Source: Terriglobia bacterium
Lineage (GTDB): Bacteria > Acidobacteriota > Terriglobia > Terriglobales > Acidobacteriaceae
Direction of reading: 5' to 3'
Assembly: GCA_020073185.1 (NCBI GenBank)
Contig: JAIQFT010000007.1
Location: 1-64,000, forward strand
DNA: 64,000 nucleotides
The first letter of the stretch is position 1. Each line of letters begins with the position of its first letter. Positions 25,967 through 33,994 of this stretch are shown here, in pieces. The position numbers and the translations under genes are program-made. The notes under the pieces were generated by a model. The model worked only from the letters and a program-made list of their open reading frames with translations, ran no database searches and was not told the DNA's origin.

Positions 25967-28399
25967 TCAGTTCACCGTCGCGGCAAAGGCGGACGATGCC
26001 GGGAAGGTCAGTATGTTCTTGCCGCGCTCGTGATGGTCCCGCTTCACACTGTACATACGGCGGTCGGCTTCGGCCAGTAACTGTTCAGCATCGCTACCAT
26101 CCTTGGCGTAAAAGGCGCAGCCAATGCTTACGGAGAGCTCCGCCTCGCGAGAAACGGCGAGCCCGGCAGCGCGTGCGATCTCGTTCATCCGGGCGGCCTT
26201 CTCGTCAACGGCGGCAGGGTCGAGTCCCGGCGCCACAATGACAAACTCGTCGCCGCCCATGCGCGCCACGTAGTCGTATTCCCGGCAGGCCTCGCGCAGC
26301 GCTTGCGCGAACAGACGCAAAACCTTATTCCCTTCCAGGTGTCCAAAGCGATCGTTGATGGCTTTGAACCCGTTCAAATCGCAAACCATGACACCGACTT
26401 GCGTACCTGTTCGCTTGCAGCGCGCCACTTCGCCGTCAAGATGCAGGAAGAGGGAGCGCGCGTTGGGTAACCCGGTGAGATAATCGGTGGTCGCTGAAGA
26501 TTGCGCCTGCTGGAACTTTAAGGCGTTCTCGATGGAAAGGGCCATCTTGGAACTGATCGCCATCAGCACCCGGAGGTGGTCTTTGCTGAACGCGTCTGGC
26601 TCCGATCGGTACAGCGTCAAGGAGCCGATGATGCCGACGAGACCATCGAGCGGCACGGACACTGCCGAACGGAGAGGGCTGAACCGCGAGGCATCGTTGA
26701 TGTAACCGGGCTCGACCGAGGGGTTGCCGTTCAGGATTGGCTTGCCGTTCTGCACCACCCATCCGGAAAGACCCTGGCCCAAGGGGATTTCCATGGCGGA
26801 GAACATGCGGAAGTTTTCCCCGCTGACGTGCTTGGGAACGAGTACTTGGTCCTCGCACAGCCAAAACACGATGGCGTCATAGGGCACCATCTTGCGTAGG
26901 CGGACGGAAACCAGCGACAGGGTGTCGTCGATGCTCAACGACTTGCCGAGATCGTGCGATAGCTCAAACAGCATCTGGGCTTCCTGGCGGGCGGAGGCGA
27001 TGGAAGACAAGAAATCACCCTCGTGGGTGTGCCGACTCAGCGCTTCCTGCTCGAATCCGGCGTCCGGCGCTCCTCCGCGTTCGACGGCGACGTCCTTCTG
27101 CACGGAGAGGGATTCCAACGGTGGCGTGGCGTGCGCCATCTGTTCCAGTTCGACATAGCGGCGTTTCAGGATGTCGACCACGGTGGGATCGAAGTCGCGG
27201 CCCGAGAGGCTGGCGACATGTTCCATAGCTTTGTCCAAGGGCAGCGCACGCCGGTATTGGCGATCGGAGGCCATCGCGTCCAGGCAGTCCACGGCGGTGA
27301 GAATACGCGCTGCCATGGGAATCTCTTGCTCCTTGAGGCCGTCGGGATAACCCGAGCCGTCCCACTTTTCATGATGGGAGCGAACGATGGGCGCTACCGG
27401 ATGCGGGAAGTTGACGCGTTCCAGGATTTCCGCCCCCACCACCGGGTGGATCTTCATTTTTTCGAATTCCTCGGCGGTCAGTCTGCCGGGCTTATTGATG
27501 ATGTGTTCGGGGACGGCGAGCTTGCCGATGTCATGCAAGAGCGCGGCCGCCTTGAGTGCTTCCAGTTCATCGCAACTGAGGCCCAGCTCTTTGCCGATTT
27601 CCACCGCGTACACACGCACGCGCTGCAGATGATCGTGGGTCGTGTGGTCCTTGGCGTCGATGGCCAGGGCCAGCGCCTCGATCGTCCTTAGGTGCAGGGC
27701 CGCCATATCTTCCACGTGCCGTTTCTCATCTTCGAGGCGGCCTAGATACAGTCGATACGAGCGATAGATCCAATAGATCACGGGCAGAACCAGCAGCGAG
27801 GTCTGCCAACTAACGTAGTGGTTCACATAGCTGACCAGGCCGGCGATACCCGCACCCACCAGGTAATAAGGGAATGACCAGAAGTAACATTCCTTCCAGA
27901 TCTTGCGAAACGACTTGCCCTCGGCCAAGGAAATGACGATCCCGACGGGAATGGTGTTGGTGACAAAGTAGGCACAGGCGGCAACTAGCAACAGCAGCGG
28001 CGTGCTGCCGTGCAGCAGATGCGCGAATAGATGAAATGCGAGGTAGGAAGCTGCAATCGCGGGCGCCATCATGCCGGCTACGTTGAACACCACGTGGATC
28101 GGTTGTACCCGATTCTTGACCCGCCAGTAGCACTGGGTCAAGGTGGCTGCGCAGCCTATAGCCAGCGTCTCGGGGAAGGAAAGCTCGAGGATTCCAATCA
28201 GGATGAAGAGGAAGTTTACGGACATTGTCCCGTCAATGCCCGGAAGCGAAACCTTCAGGCTGGACGCGAGGACGGCAATCGCGAGATAGCAGACGAACCG
28301 CACCGGGTCGTTCGACTGCCAGTGGAGGAAGGCGTAGGCGATCACCACCAGGCCGACGGAAGCGGTCACCGCAACGAAGGTTTTCACTTTGCCGTTCAT
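25967..28399 (-). CDS. membrane HD-GYP / GAF / GGDEF c-di-GMP turnover protein
   Basis: A large 810-residue signalling protein. Residues 1-215 form an MASE-like sensor of about seven TM segments. Residues about 235-415 are an HD-GYP phosphodiesterase with intact HD (289-290, 'LLHDIGKLAVP') and GYP ('DGSGYPDGL'). Residues about 475-630 are a GAF domain. Residues 635-800 are a GGDEF cyclase with GGDEF at 715-719 and an I-site RxxD (REYD 706-709) five residues before it. It can thus in principle make and degrade c-di-GMP. Of two close ATGs I prefer 28399, which has GAGG at six bases; 28405 is the alternative. It is followed after 13 bases by the peptide importer genes. Confidence 0.9.
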   Translation of the reverse strand: MNGKVKTFVAVTASVGLVVIAYAFLHWQSNDPVRFVCYLAIAVLASSLKVSLPGIDGTMSVNFLFILIGILELSFPETLAIGCAATLTQCYWRVKNRVQPIHVVFNVAGMMAPAIAASYLAFHLFAHLLHGSTPLLLLVAACAYFVTNTIPVGIVISLAEGKSFRKIWKECYFWSFPYYLVGAGIAGLVSYVNHYVSWQTSLLVLPVIYWIYRSYRLYLGRLEDEKRHVEDMAALHLRTIEALALAIDAKDHTTHDHLQRVRVYAVEIGKELGLSCDELEALKAAALLHDIGKLAVPEHIINKPGRLTAEEFEKMKIHPVVGAEILERVNFPHPVAPIVRSHHEKWDGSGYPDGLKEQEIPMAARILTAVDCLDAMASDRQYRRALPLDKAMEHVASLSGRDFDPTVVDILKRRYVELEQMAHATPPLESLSVQKDVAVERGGAPDAGFEQEALSRHTHEGDFLSSIASARQEAQMLFELSHDLGKSLSIDDTLSLVSVRLRKMVPYDAIVFWLCEDQVLVPKHVSGENFRMFSAMEIPLGQGLSGWVVQNGKPILNGNPSVEPGYINDASRFSPLRSAVSVPLDGLVGIIGSLTLYRSEPDAFSKDHLRVLMAISSKMALSIENALKFQQAQSSATTDYLTGLPNARSLFLHLDGEVARCKRTGTQVGVMVCDLNGFKAINDRFGHLEGNKVLRLFAQALREACREYDYVARMGGDEFVIVAPGLDPAAVDEKAARMNEIARAAGLAVSREAELSVSIGCAFYAKDGSDAEQLLAEADRRMYSVKRDHHERGKNILTFPASSAFAATVN

Positions 28400-28508
28400 T
28401 GGCATCCTCTGCAGCCTGTTATCAGAGCACACGGAGGACCAATCGGCTGAAATGTAGCCTTTTATTTTGTTTGGCTTACAGGCATCCGTAGGGGCTGGCA
28501 AAAGGCCG

Positions 28509-28557
28509 CTGCGACAACCTGTCTCATTCCTCAACGGAATAGGACAGTTTGTCGCAG
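28509..28557. promoter_or_regulatory. long imperfect palindrome upstream of the c-di-GMP gene
   Basis: Two 22-base arms (28509-28530 and 28536-28557) match at 19 of 22 positions around a 5-base centre. The outer half reads CTGCGACAA and the inner part CTGTC...ATTCC. It lies 110-158 bases upstream of the HD-GYP/GGDEF gene start (minus strand). It could be a regulator-binding dyad or an RNA hairpin in the leader. No T-run follows on either strand, which argues against a simple terminator. Confidence 0.45.
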
Positions 28558-28640
28558 TTTGAGGCATGGCGCCGTCGTTTGGGAGGGCTGCAGCCGGGGT
28601 CAAGGGCCAACGGCGCCTTTCAAATTGTGTACATCAGCGG

Positions 28641-28835
28641 CTACCGGGTTACCCTCCGGCAGCCCCGGCAGTGCCAGACGAAGACATAGACAATCGTGCC
28701 CACAGGGTCACGGGCTTCGGCGATGTGCGGCTCCATCGAGGCGCCGCATCGGCATATGCGGAACGTAGCATCCGTACGTGTCCGCCGCTCTCGTCCAACA
28801 CTTTCTACCTTTTCCGCACTTGCGCTCGGTGTCAT
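28641..28835 (-). CDS. possible small zinc-ribbon protein
   Basis: A 64-residue open frame whose C-terminal 40 residues read 'RICRCGASMEPHIAEA' followed by 'YVFVWHCRGCRRVTR'. Two CxxC-like pairs (CRC and CRGC) about 30 residues apart are what a small zinc ribbon shows. GAGG lies eight bases before the ATG. It sits between the GAF gene and the c-di-GMP gene on the same strand, and the N-terminus is basic and featureless. It could be a chance frame, hence the low confidence. Confidence 0.35.
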   Translation of the reverse strand: MTPSASAEKVESVGRERRTRTDATFRICRCGASMEPHIAEARDPVGTIVYVFVWHCRGCRRVTR

Positions 28836-28847
28836 GGCACGCCTCGG

Positions 28848-29435
28848 TCATACCCGTTTTTGTTCCGCAGCTTGGTTGCAGAAAGACAGTTTTTGGCGAG
28901 GCATTTGGTCCGGCACCGTCAACAGCAACATGATGGGAGCAATTTGCGCTGCCGCCAACTTGAGCCGCTGCAGATCATCCGCCCCGAAATCAGGACCAGC
29001 CTCCTGGCGTGTAGCTCCCTTGCGCGAGATTTGCAGCACGCCGACGACAACGCCGCTGCGAGCAACAATGGGAGCTGACATCAGCTTCTGAATCACCATG
29101 GGAGCGGTTTTCTCTGCGTCGTGAAGGCGGACGCTTTCGAAAATACTCCAGTGAGGAACCTTGACGAAATCGTTGAATAGCTCAGCGCGCTGCGTCCTCG
29201 CGATGCGGGCGGCCACGGCGTTACTGTTTAGCGGAATCGACCCGACGTGGGCCAATTCCCGGGGGAATACAAACCGCAGTACCGCACCCTGCATTTGCAG
29301 CAGGCCAACTTCAGTAGGGCGAACCTTGAAGAGTTCGGCGAGGTGGTAACAGACCGACTCCGGGGTGAGCAAGGGCCTTGTCGCCGTTATGGCTTCAAGG
29401 CCCTCTTGAGTTTGGTTTCTCGTCGTCATTATCAT
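28848..29435 (-). CDS. GAF-domain protein
   Basis: About 195 residues. The core 'AELFKVRPTEVGLLQMQGAVLRFVFP ... IPLNSNAVAARIARTQRAELFNDF ... VIQKLMSAPIVARSGVVVGVLQISRKG' has the order and strand pattern of a GAF domain. No output domain is attached, so it probably acts as a stand-alone ligand sensor or partner. The final 30 residues are polar. It starts 17 bases after the stop of the MASE-like gene (ATG 29435; ATG 29429 and TTG 29441 are alternatives) and so belongs to the protease operon. Confidence 0.7.
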   Translation of the reverse strand: MIMTTRNQTQEGLEAITATRPLLTPESVCYHLAELFKVRPTEVGLLQMQGAVLRFVFPRELAHVGSIPLNSNAVAARIARTQRAELFNDFVKVPHWSIFESVRLHDAEKTAPMVIQKLMSAPIVARSGVVVGVLQISRKGATRQEAGPDFGADDLQRLKLAAAQIAPIMLLLTVPDQMPRQKLSFCNQAAEQKRV

Positions 29436-29451
29436 CGCCAAGGGCAGTTCC

Positions 29452-30177
29452 TTAGTCGGCCTCGGCGGCGCGGTGAACCGGTACTGCGACGCTTGCCGCA
29501 GTGCGCGCGTTTTGGAAGTAGAACTGGAAGCAGCGATACACTCCCAGCATCACTCCCAGAGTGGCGATTCCAGCCATCCAGCCGATTGCCTGGAAGCCCA
29601 TGGCCACAATGCAAGCCAGCCCGGCGCTCAGGACGAAGTACGGAAACGTCATCAGCGCCATCTCACTCCAACCCACTATCAGCTTGGTCGGGCTGGTCAT
29701 CGAGATGATGGCCGCCACCGGCAGCGTGTCGGCTAGAAAGAAAGCCAACGCGGCGGTGGCGATCAGGAAGGGCTTGTTCAGCGTCGCCAGATGCATCGCC
29801 CGGCCACTAACCACCGAGGCGATCGCAATCGCGTTCACCATGTTGCATACGTTAAAGACGGCTTGCGCCGGCTTGACGGTTTGGCCCGAGCGGGGCAGCG
29901 TCTGTACGAAGGTGGACACCGCACCGATGGCAATGGCTTCCGGCATCGAGAGTTCCGCGATGGCCAGCAACATGAACGGCAGGTTCATGGACATGTTGCT
30001 TTCGAAGCCCGGCAAGGTCAACTTTAAGCGGGCTGCGATCACTGCCATGGCCGCCAGGACCAGGAATTCCCTGGTCTCGGACGGTATGCGGGTTCCGATG
30101 GCGTACACCGTGATCACCGCGGCTATGAGCATGACTGCTACGATGAACATCTTCGCTTTGTTTGGGATTTCGCTCAT
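29452..30177 (-). CDS. stand-alone MASE-like 7TM sensor domain protein
   Basis: A 241-residue inner-membrane protein with about seven TM segments. It is clearly related to the N-terminal sensor of the HD-GYP/GGDEF protein nearby: 'KLTLPGFESNMSMNLPFMLLAIAELSMPEAIAIG' aligns with 'KVSLPGIDGTMSVNFLFILIGILELSFPETLAIG'. 'FFLADTLPVAAIIS' likewise aligns with 'YFVTNTIPVGIVIS'. Unlike its relative it has no signalling output. It may be a modulatory subunit or decoy of the same sensor. A strong GGAGG precedes the ATG by 6 bases. It lies 43 bases after the S8 protease stop. Confidence 0.75.
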   Translation of the reverse strand: MSEIPNKAKMFIVAVMLIAAVITVYAIGTRIPSETREFLVLAAMAVIAARLKLTLPGFESNMSMNLPFMLLAIAELSMPEAIAIGAVSTFVQTLPRSGQTVKPAQAVFNVCNMVNAIAIASVVSGRAMHLATLNKPFLIATAALAFFLADTLPVAAIISMTSPTKLIVGWSEMALMTFPYFVLSAGLACIVAMGFQAIGWMAGIATLGVMLGVYRCFQFYFQNARTAASVAVPVHRAAEAD

Positions 30178-30220
30178 AACGCGCCTCCTTTCGTGGGTTG
30201 TCTGTCCACGGTGATCAGCC

Positions 30221-32086
30221 TTACTGCTGCAACTGCTCGCAAGTTACGACGCCGCTGTCCGGATCTTCAAAGCAGTCGCCGGCGTCGCCATCGTCCATGG
30301 CCTGAGTGGTCGAGGAACCCCAAATCACGCTGGAGCCCCAAATCACGCTGGAGCCCCAAATCACGCTAAAGCCGCTATCTGTGCTGCTGCCCCAAATTAC
30401 GGAGCTGCCCCAGAGAACGGAAGAGCCGCTTAAGAACACGTTGCTGCCCCAGATGACCGAGCTGCCCCATATGACAGAGCTGCCCCAGATTACGGACGAA
30501 CCCCAGAGCACCGAGGTGCTGGAAGGACCGGTTTGGGTTAGCGTGACAGTGTGGTTGGCGGCGTTGTAGACGGCGGTGGGAGACAGCGCATAACCCACGC
30601 CGGTGTCGGTGCTGTTGAGCGCGGCGGTAACGTCGAGCATGCCGGCGCCGTAGGTAAACAGGTCGCCCTGGTGGGAATAGCGGTTGCCCCGCGAATCCAG
30701 CGCCGTGCTGTACATCTGGCGGTTCTTGTACGCCGTCTTCATCAGGCGGGCCTTGACCAGGTCCGGCGTCAGGCTGGGATCCTTCTGGATGAGCAGGGCG
30801 GCGGCGCCGGCGACCATCGGGGTCGCCATGCTGGTGCCGCTCAGCTTGAAGTACATCGGACTGCCATGCGTGGGGCCGCAATATGTGTCCGTGCTGTCGC
30901 AGGGGTAGACTTTGTAGCTCGGGTTGTTCTTGATGATTGAGCCGTTGGGATCGAGCAGCGAGGTCATCGCATTGCCCGGCGCCACCAGGTCCGGCTTGGC
31001 GATATGGTCAACCAGGGAGGGCCCCTTGGAGCTGTAGCTGGCGATCACGTCGTTGGCGCGGTTGTAATCCGGCGAGTTCGTGGCGCCCACGGTGATGACA
31101 TAGGGATCGTTGCCGGGGACGGTGATGGTGCCGTAGCCGTAGGTGCCCATGGTGTTGTCGCGGCCGGAGTTGCCGGCGGCGACGACGACCACGATGCCGG
31201 CATTCCAGGCCTGCTCTACCGCCTGGCACAGAGGATCGAGGGTGTAGCTCTCGTACATGCCCCGACCGAGCGACAGGTTCAGTACCCGGATGTTGTACTG
31301 GTCCTTGAGTTCAATGGCCCGCTGGATGGCGGCAATGACACCGCTGTCGCTGCCGCTGCCTGAGCCATCGAGCACCCTCAGATTGATGATATTGGCGCCG
31401 GGCGCGACGCCGGTGTGCTGGGTCTTGTACCCGGTCGCCGAGGCCTGCCCGTTACCGGCGGCGATGCCTGCAACGTGGGTGCCGTGCCCGTACGTGTCAG
31501 CGGGGCTGGGATCGCCCGTTACGAAGCTTTCGCTGTACACCACGCGCTGGTTGTTGGTGCCGAACAGGTTTAAGTCGGGATGCGCATAGATACCGCTGTC
31601 CACGAGGGCAATGCCGACACCCGAACCGTCGTAGCCGTAAGACTGCGCTACGTCGGCAGTGACGGAAACCAGAGCAGCATCCGGGTGACCAGTCATCTTC
31701 ACCTTGTGGTCCAGAGTGACGTGGGCCACGTCCGCGTCATCCAGTAAATCCTGGACGTCGGCCAGCGACAGGGTGTAGGCCTCGGACTTGATGAAGCCGA
31801 GCTGATGCTTCACCTTGCCGCCGCGCCTCTTCGCCCGGTCCATGTGCTTCTGCAGCGGTTTGACCTTGTACTGCACGATCACGTCGACCACGGTGGACGG
31901 ATCGTTGTTGGCTAACATCCGCCGCAACACGGGACCGACCTTGGGCTTGTCGGCATTCTTAGCGCCGGCAGCGGCCGGTGTGATCACCAATACGGCAAGT
32001 AACGCCACCGCGACCACCGCCGCCTTGGTTCCTCCCCAGGCGGCGCTCCAGGCTGTCTTCTTGAAGTTGGTTTTCGGGCAGTTCAT
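30221..32086 (-). CDS. secreted subtilisin-like (S8) protease with WGSSVI-repeat tail
   Basis: About 621 residues. A signal segment (AAVVAVALLAVLVITPAAAGA) is followed by an inhibitor-like prodomain. The subtilisin domain has Asp in 'GIALVDSGIYAHPDL' (about 163), His in 'TYGHGTHVAGIAAG' (about 201), oxyanion Asn in 'VVVAAGNSG' and Ser in 'LSGTSMATPMVAGAAALL'. The C-terminal 100 residues consist of about ten hexapeptide units of the type WGSSVI, followed by an acidic tail ending CEQLQQ. I chose the ATG at 32086, which has GAGGGAA at about 6 bases; the frame is open to 32125. It heads an operon and has a sigma-54-type promoter. Confidence 0.92.
   Translation of the reverse strand: MNCPKTNFKKTAWSAAWGGTKAAVVAVALLAVLVITPAAAGAKNADKPKVGPVLRRMLANNDPSTVVDVIVQYKVKPLQKHMDRAKRRGGKVKHQLGFIKSEAYTLSLADVQDLLDDADVAHVTLDHKVKMTGHPDAALVSVTADVAQSYGYDGSGVGIALVDSGIYAHPDLNLFGTNNQRVVYSESFVTGDPSPADTYGHGTHVAGIAAGNGQASATGYKTQHTGVAPGANIINLRVLDGSGSGSDSGVIAAIQRAIELKDQYNIRVLNLSLGRGMYESYTLDPLCQAVEQAWNAGIVVVVAAGNSGRDNTMGTYGYGTITVPGNDPYVITVGATNSPDYNRANDVIASYSSKGPSLVDHIAKPDLVAPGNAMTSLLDPNGSIIKNNPSYKVYPCDSTDTYCGPTHGSPMYFKLSGTSMATPMVAGAAALLIQKDPSLTPDLVKARLMKTAYKNRQMYSTALDSRGNRYSHQGDLFTYGAGMLDVTAALNSTDTGVGYALSPTAVYNAANHTVTLTQTGPSSTSVLWGSSVIWGSSVIWGSSVIWGSNVFLSGSSVLWGSSVIWGSSTDSGFSVIWGSSVIWGSSVIWGSSTTQAMDDGDAGDCFEDPDSGVVTCEQLQQ
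30306..30510 (-). repeat. 18-bp tandem coding repeat (hexapeptide WGSSVI)
   Basis: Within the S8 protease gene, 18-base units (plus-strand form GAGCCCCAAATCACGCTG) are tandemly repeated with drift. They encode WGSSVI, WGSSVL and related units, with one interruption (NVFLSGSS) and a second (TDSGFS). The first three copies near 30318-30370 are almost identical, suggesting recent copy-number change. Confidence 0.85.
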
Positions 32087-32130
32087 AAATCGTTCCCTCG
32101 TGCGCTGAGAGTGCGCGTTCTGCACTTACT

Positions 32131-32149
32131 AGGCAGGGCGCTTGCCAAA
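32131..32149 (-). promoter_or_regulatory. sigma-54-type -24/-12 promoter of the S8 protease operon
   Basis: On the minus strand TTTGGCAAGCGCCCTGCC fits TGGCACG-N4-TTGC: GG (-24) and GC (-12) are separated by exactly ten bases, and TGGCA is intact. The expected start is near 32121, giving a leader of about 35 bases before the ATG at 32086. The facing gene encodes a sigma-54 activator. A perfect inverted repeat GCACGC-TG-GCGTGC (32184-32197) lies upstream, where an activator site would be expected. Confidence 0.5.
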
Positions 32150-32444
32150 CAGGTTCTTGACCAAGTGCTTGAAAACACAGGCTGCACGCTGGCGTGCTCG
32201 GCGGTGCTCCGGACAGAATGTCCCACATGCCGGCGGTCATTCGGACAAAGTGGCGCAGAGGCGCGGGTTGCAAGCCGGGGCTCGCCGTTTTCCCGCTTGC
32301 GCAGGTGATAATCCAGTTATTGAACACCCTGATAAAAAGGGCGACAATTGGGCGGTCGCATCAGCACGTTGCAATCTGACGGCAGAATTACACAGAGGAT
32401 ATACGGCTACTTCAGAAGCGATTCGGATCTTCGACGGGGAATTG

Positions 32445-33776
32445 GTGGTTTGCAGCGAGCTGATGAAGAAGCTCGTGGCGATGGCGGAGCGCGTTGCGCG
32501 AGGCAGTGCGGCGATCCTAATTACCGGGGAGACGGGCAGCGGCAAGGAATTGATTGCGCGCGCTATCCATCATCATTCCCTGCGTTGCGCCAAGCCGTGG
32601 ATAGATGTCAATTGTGCCGCTCTGCCCGAACACCTGGTGGAAAGCGAGCTGTTCGGCTACGAGAAAGGTGCGTTCAGCGGCGCCGATAGCGCCAAGCCCG
32701 GTCTTTTCGAATTGGCGGACAAGGGCACTCTCTTCCTGGACGAGATCGGCGAACTCGATCCCAAGGTGCAGGTGAAACTGCTGCGCGTGCTGGACGGTGT
32801 TCCCTACTACCGCCTCGGGGGCAGCCGCAAAGTTTCGGTGGACGTGCGCATCGTGGCAGCGACCAATATCGCACTGGAGGAGGCCGTGCGCGCCGGGCGC
32901 TTTCGCAGCGACCTTTTTCACCGCGTCAGCCACATTCAATTGCGCGTGCCGCCTCTCCGCGAGCGGCCTGAGGACATCGTCGCGCTCGCCCATTATTTTC
33001 TGGCGAAAATCCGCCCCGACATGCGGCTGTCGTTTGAAGCTCTGGAGATGCTGCGCGCCTATCGCTGGCCGGGCAATATCCGTGAACTGCGCAATGTGAT
33101 CGGTCAGGCCGCAACCCTGGGCGAGCAAAATGAGGTGCGCGCCTCTGACCTGCCCGCTGAAATCGTCGGAACCGAGCCGGCGCCGGCAACCCAACTGGCC
33201 GACAGCCCCTCGGAAGCCACGGACTTGGAAGATATGGAGAAACAGGCAATCCTGCGTGCGCTGGATCGCGTCGGTGGGCACCAGGGAATGGCGGCCGACC
33301 AATTGGGAATTTCGCGTCGCACCCTCAGCCGCAAGCTCAAGCAATACGACTTGAAAGCAGCGACTCAGCCCTCGGTTGGGCCGCTGGGCACGCTTTCAGA
33401 GTCCGAACAGCGGTATTTTCGCGCCCGGCTGGATGTGCCGGCGCAGCTCACTGCTCGTGACGCGCAGTTCGCCGGCAAGATTCTGAATGTCAGCGCGGGC
33501 GGAGTCGCCCTCGATGGAATCCGCGAGCCCTTGCGCTTGGCCCGCGGTTTTGTCATCCGTTTTGCCCTGCCTGGCACCACCGACTTCATCGAATGCAAAG
33601 GTCAGCTTGTATGGGCGGAGCCCCAGGGCCGGGCCGGCGTTCGCTTTGTCGACATCTCCCCCGAGGTTCAAGGCCGCCTCACCCGGTGGCTGGTGCAAAA
33701 GCAAGGGGAAGAAGGTTGGCACATCAGTCCAACCAATGCGGTCGGCAAGTGCGTCGTAGGCGAGACCGTTGGCTGA
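32445..33776 (+). CDS. sigma-54-dependent activator with C-terminal PilZ domain
   Basis: About 443 residues from GTG 32445. An AAA+ sigma-54 interaction domain has Walker A GETGSGKE, the loop GAFSGA (usual GAFTGA with Thr to Ser), Walker B '[11 protein letters not shown]', and arginine-finger segments '[22 protein letters not shown]'. A Fis-type HTH follows ('[19 protein letters not shown]'). From about residue 320 there is a PilZ domain with 'NVSAGG' fitting [DN]xSxxG; the upstream Arg motif is irregular (RYFRAR rather than RxxxR). The frame is open from 32142, but that leader looks non-coding, so the start is uncertain. No receiver or GAF domain precedes the AAA+ domain. Confidence 0.85.
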   Translation: MVCSELMKKLVAMAERVARGSAAILITGETGSGKELIARAIHHHSLRCAKPWIDVNCAALPEHLVESELFGYEKGAFSGADSAKPGLFELADKGTLFLDEIGELDPKVQVKLLRVLDGVPYYRLGGSRKVSVDVRIVAATNIALEEAVRAGRFRSDLFHRVSHIQLRVPPLRERPEDIVALAHYFLAKIRPDMRLSFEALEMLRAYRWPGNIRELRNVIGQAATLGEQNEVRASDLPAEIVGTEPAPATQLADSPSEATDLEDMEKQAILRALDRVGGHQGMAADQLGISRRTLSRKLKQYDLKAATQPSVGPLGTLSESEQRYFRARLDVPAQLTARDAQFAGKILNVSAGGVALDGIREPLRLARGFVIRFALPGTTDFIECKGQLVWAEPQGRAGVRFVDISPEVQGRLTRWLVQKQGEEGWHISPTNAVGKCVVGETVG

Positions 33777-33912
33777 ACCTGTCCGCTCTCACCTCCCCTT
33801 GTTCTCCGTGAGACTCCGCGCTCCCTGGGCTGCCCTTTTCTCTGGCGCCGCACCCGCGGGCCTCCAAGACGGCGACTTCGGCCACTGCCCGCCTTTTATC
33901 GGGTTGCGACTT

Positions 33913-33930
33913 GTCACTTCAAAAAGTGAC
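33913..33930. promoter_or_regulatory. perfect inverted repeat, possible Rrf2 operator
   Basis: GTCACTT-CAAA-AAGTGAC is a perfect 7-bp inverted repeat about 65 bases upstream of the Rrf2-type regulator gene. Another GTCAC follows at 33935. Rrf2 regulators often repress their own promoter through such dyads, so autoregulation is a reasonable inference. Confidence 0.4.
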
Positions 33931-33994
33931 GTTGGTCACAGCGCGGCCCCCGCCCCTCCCGGTACAAGAGGACTTCCATATCAAGAGGTCCACA

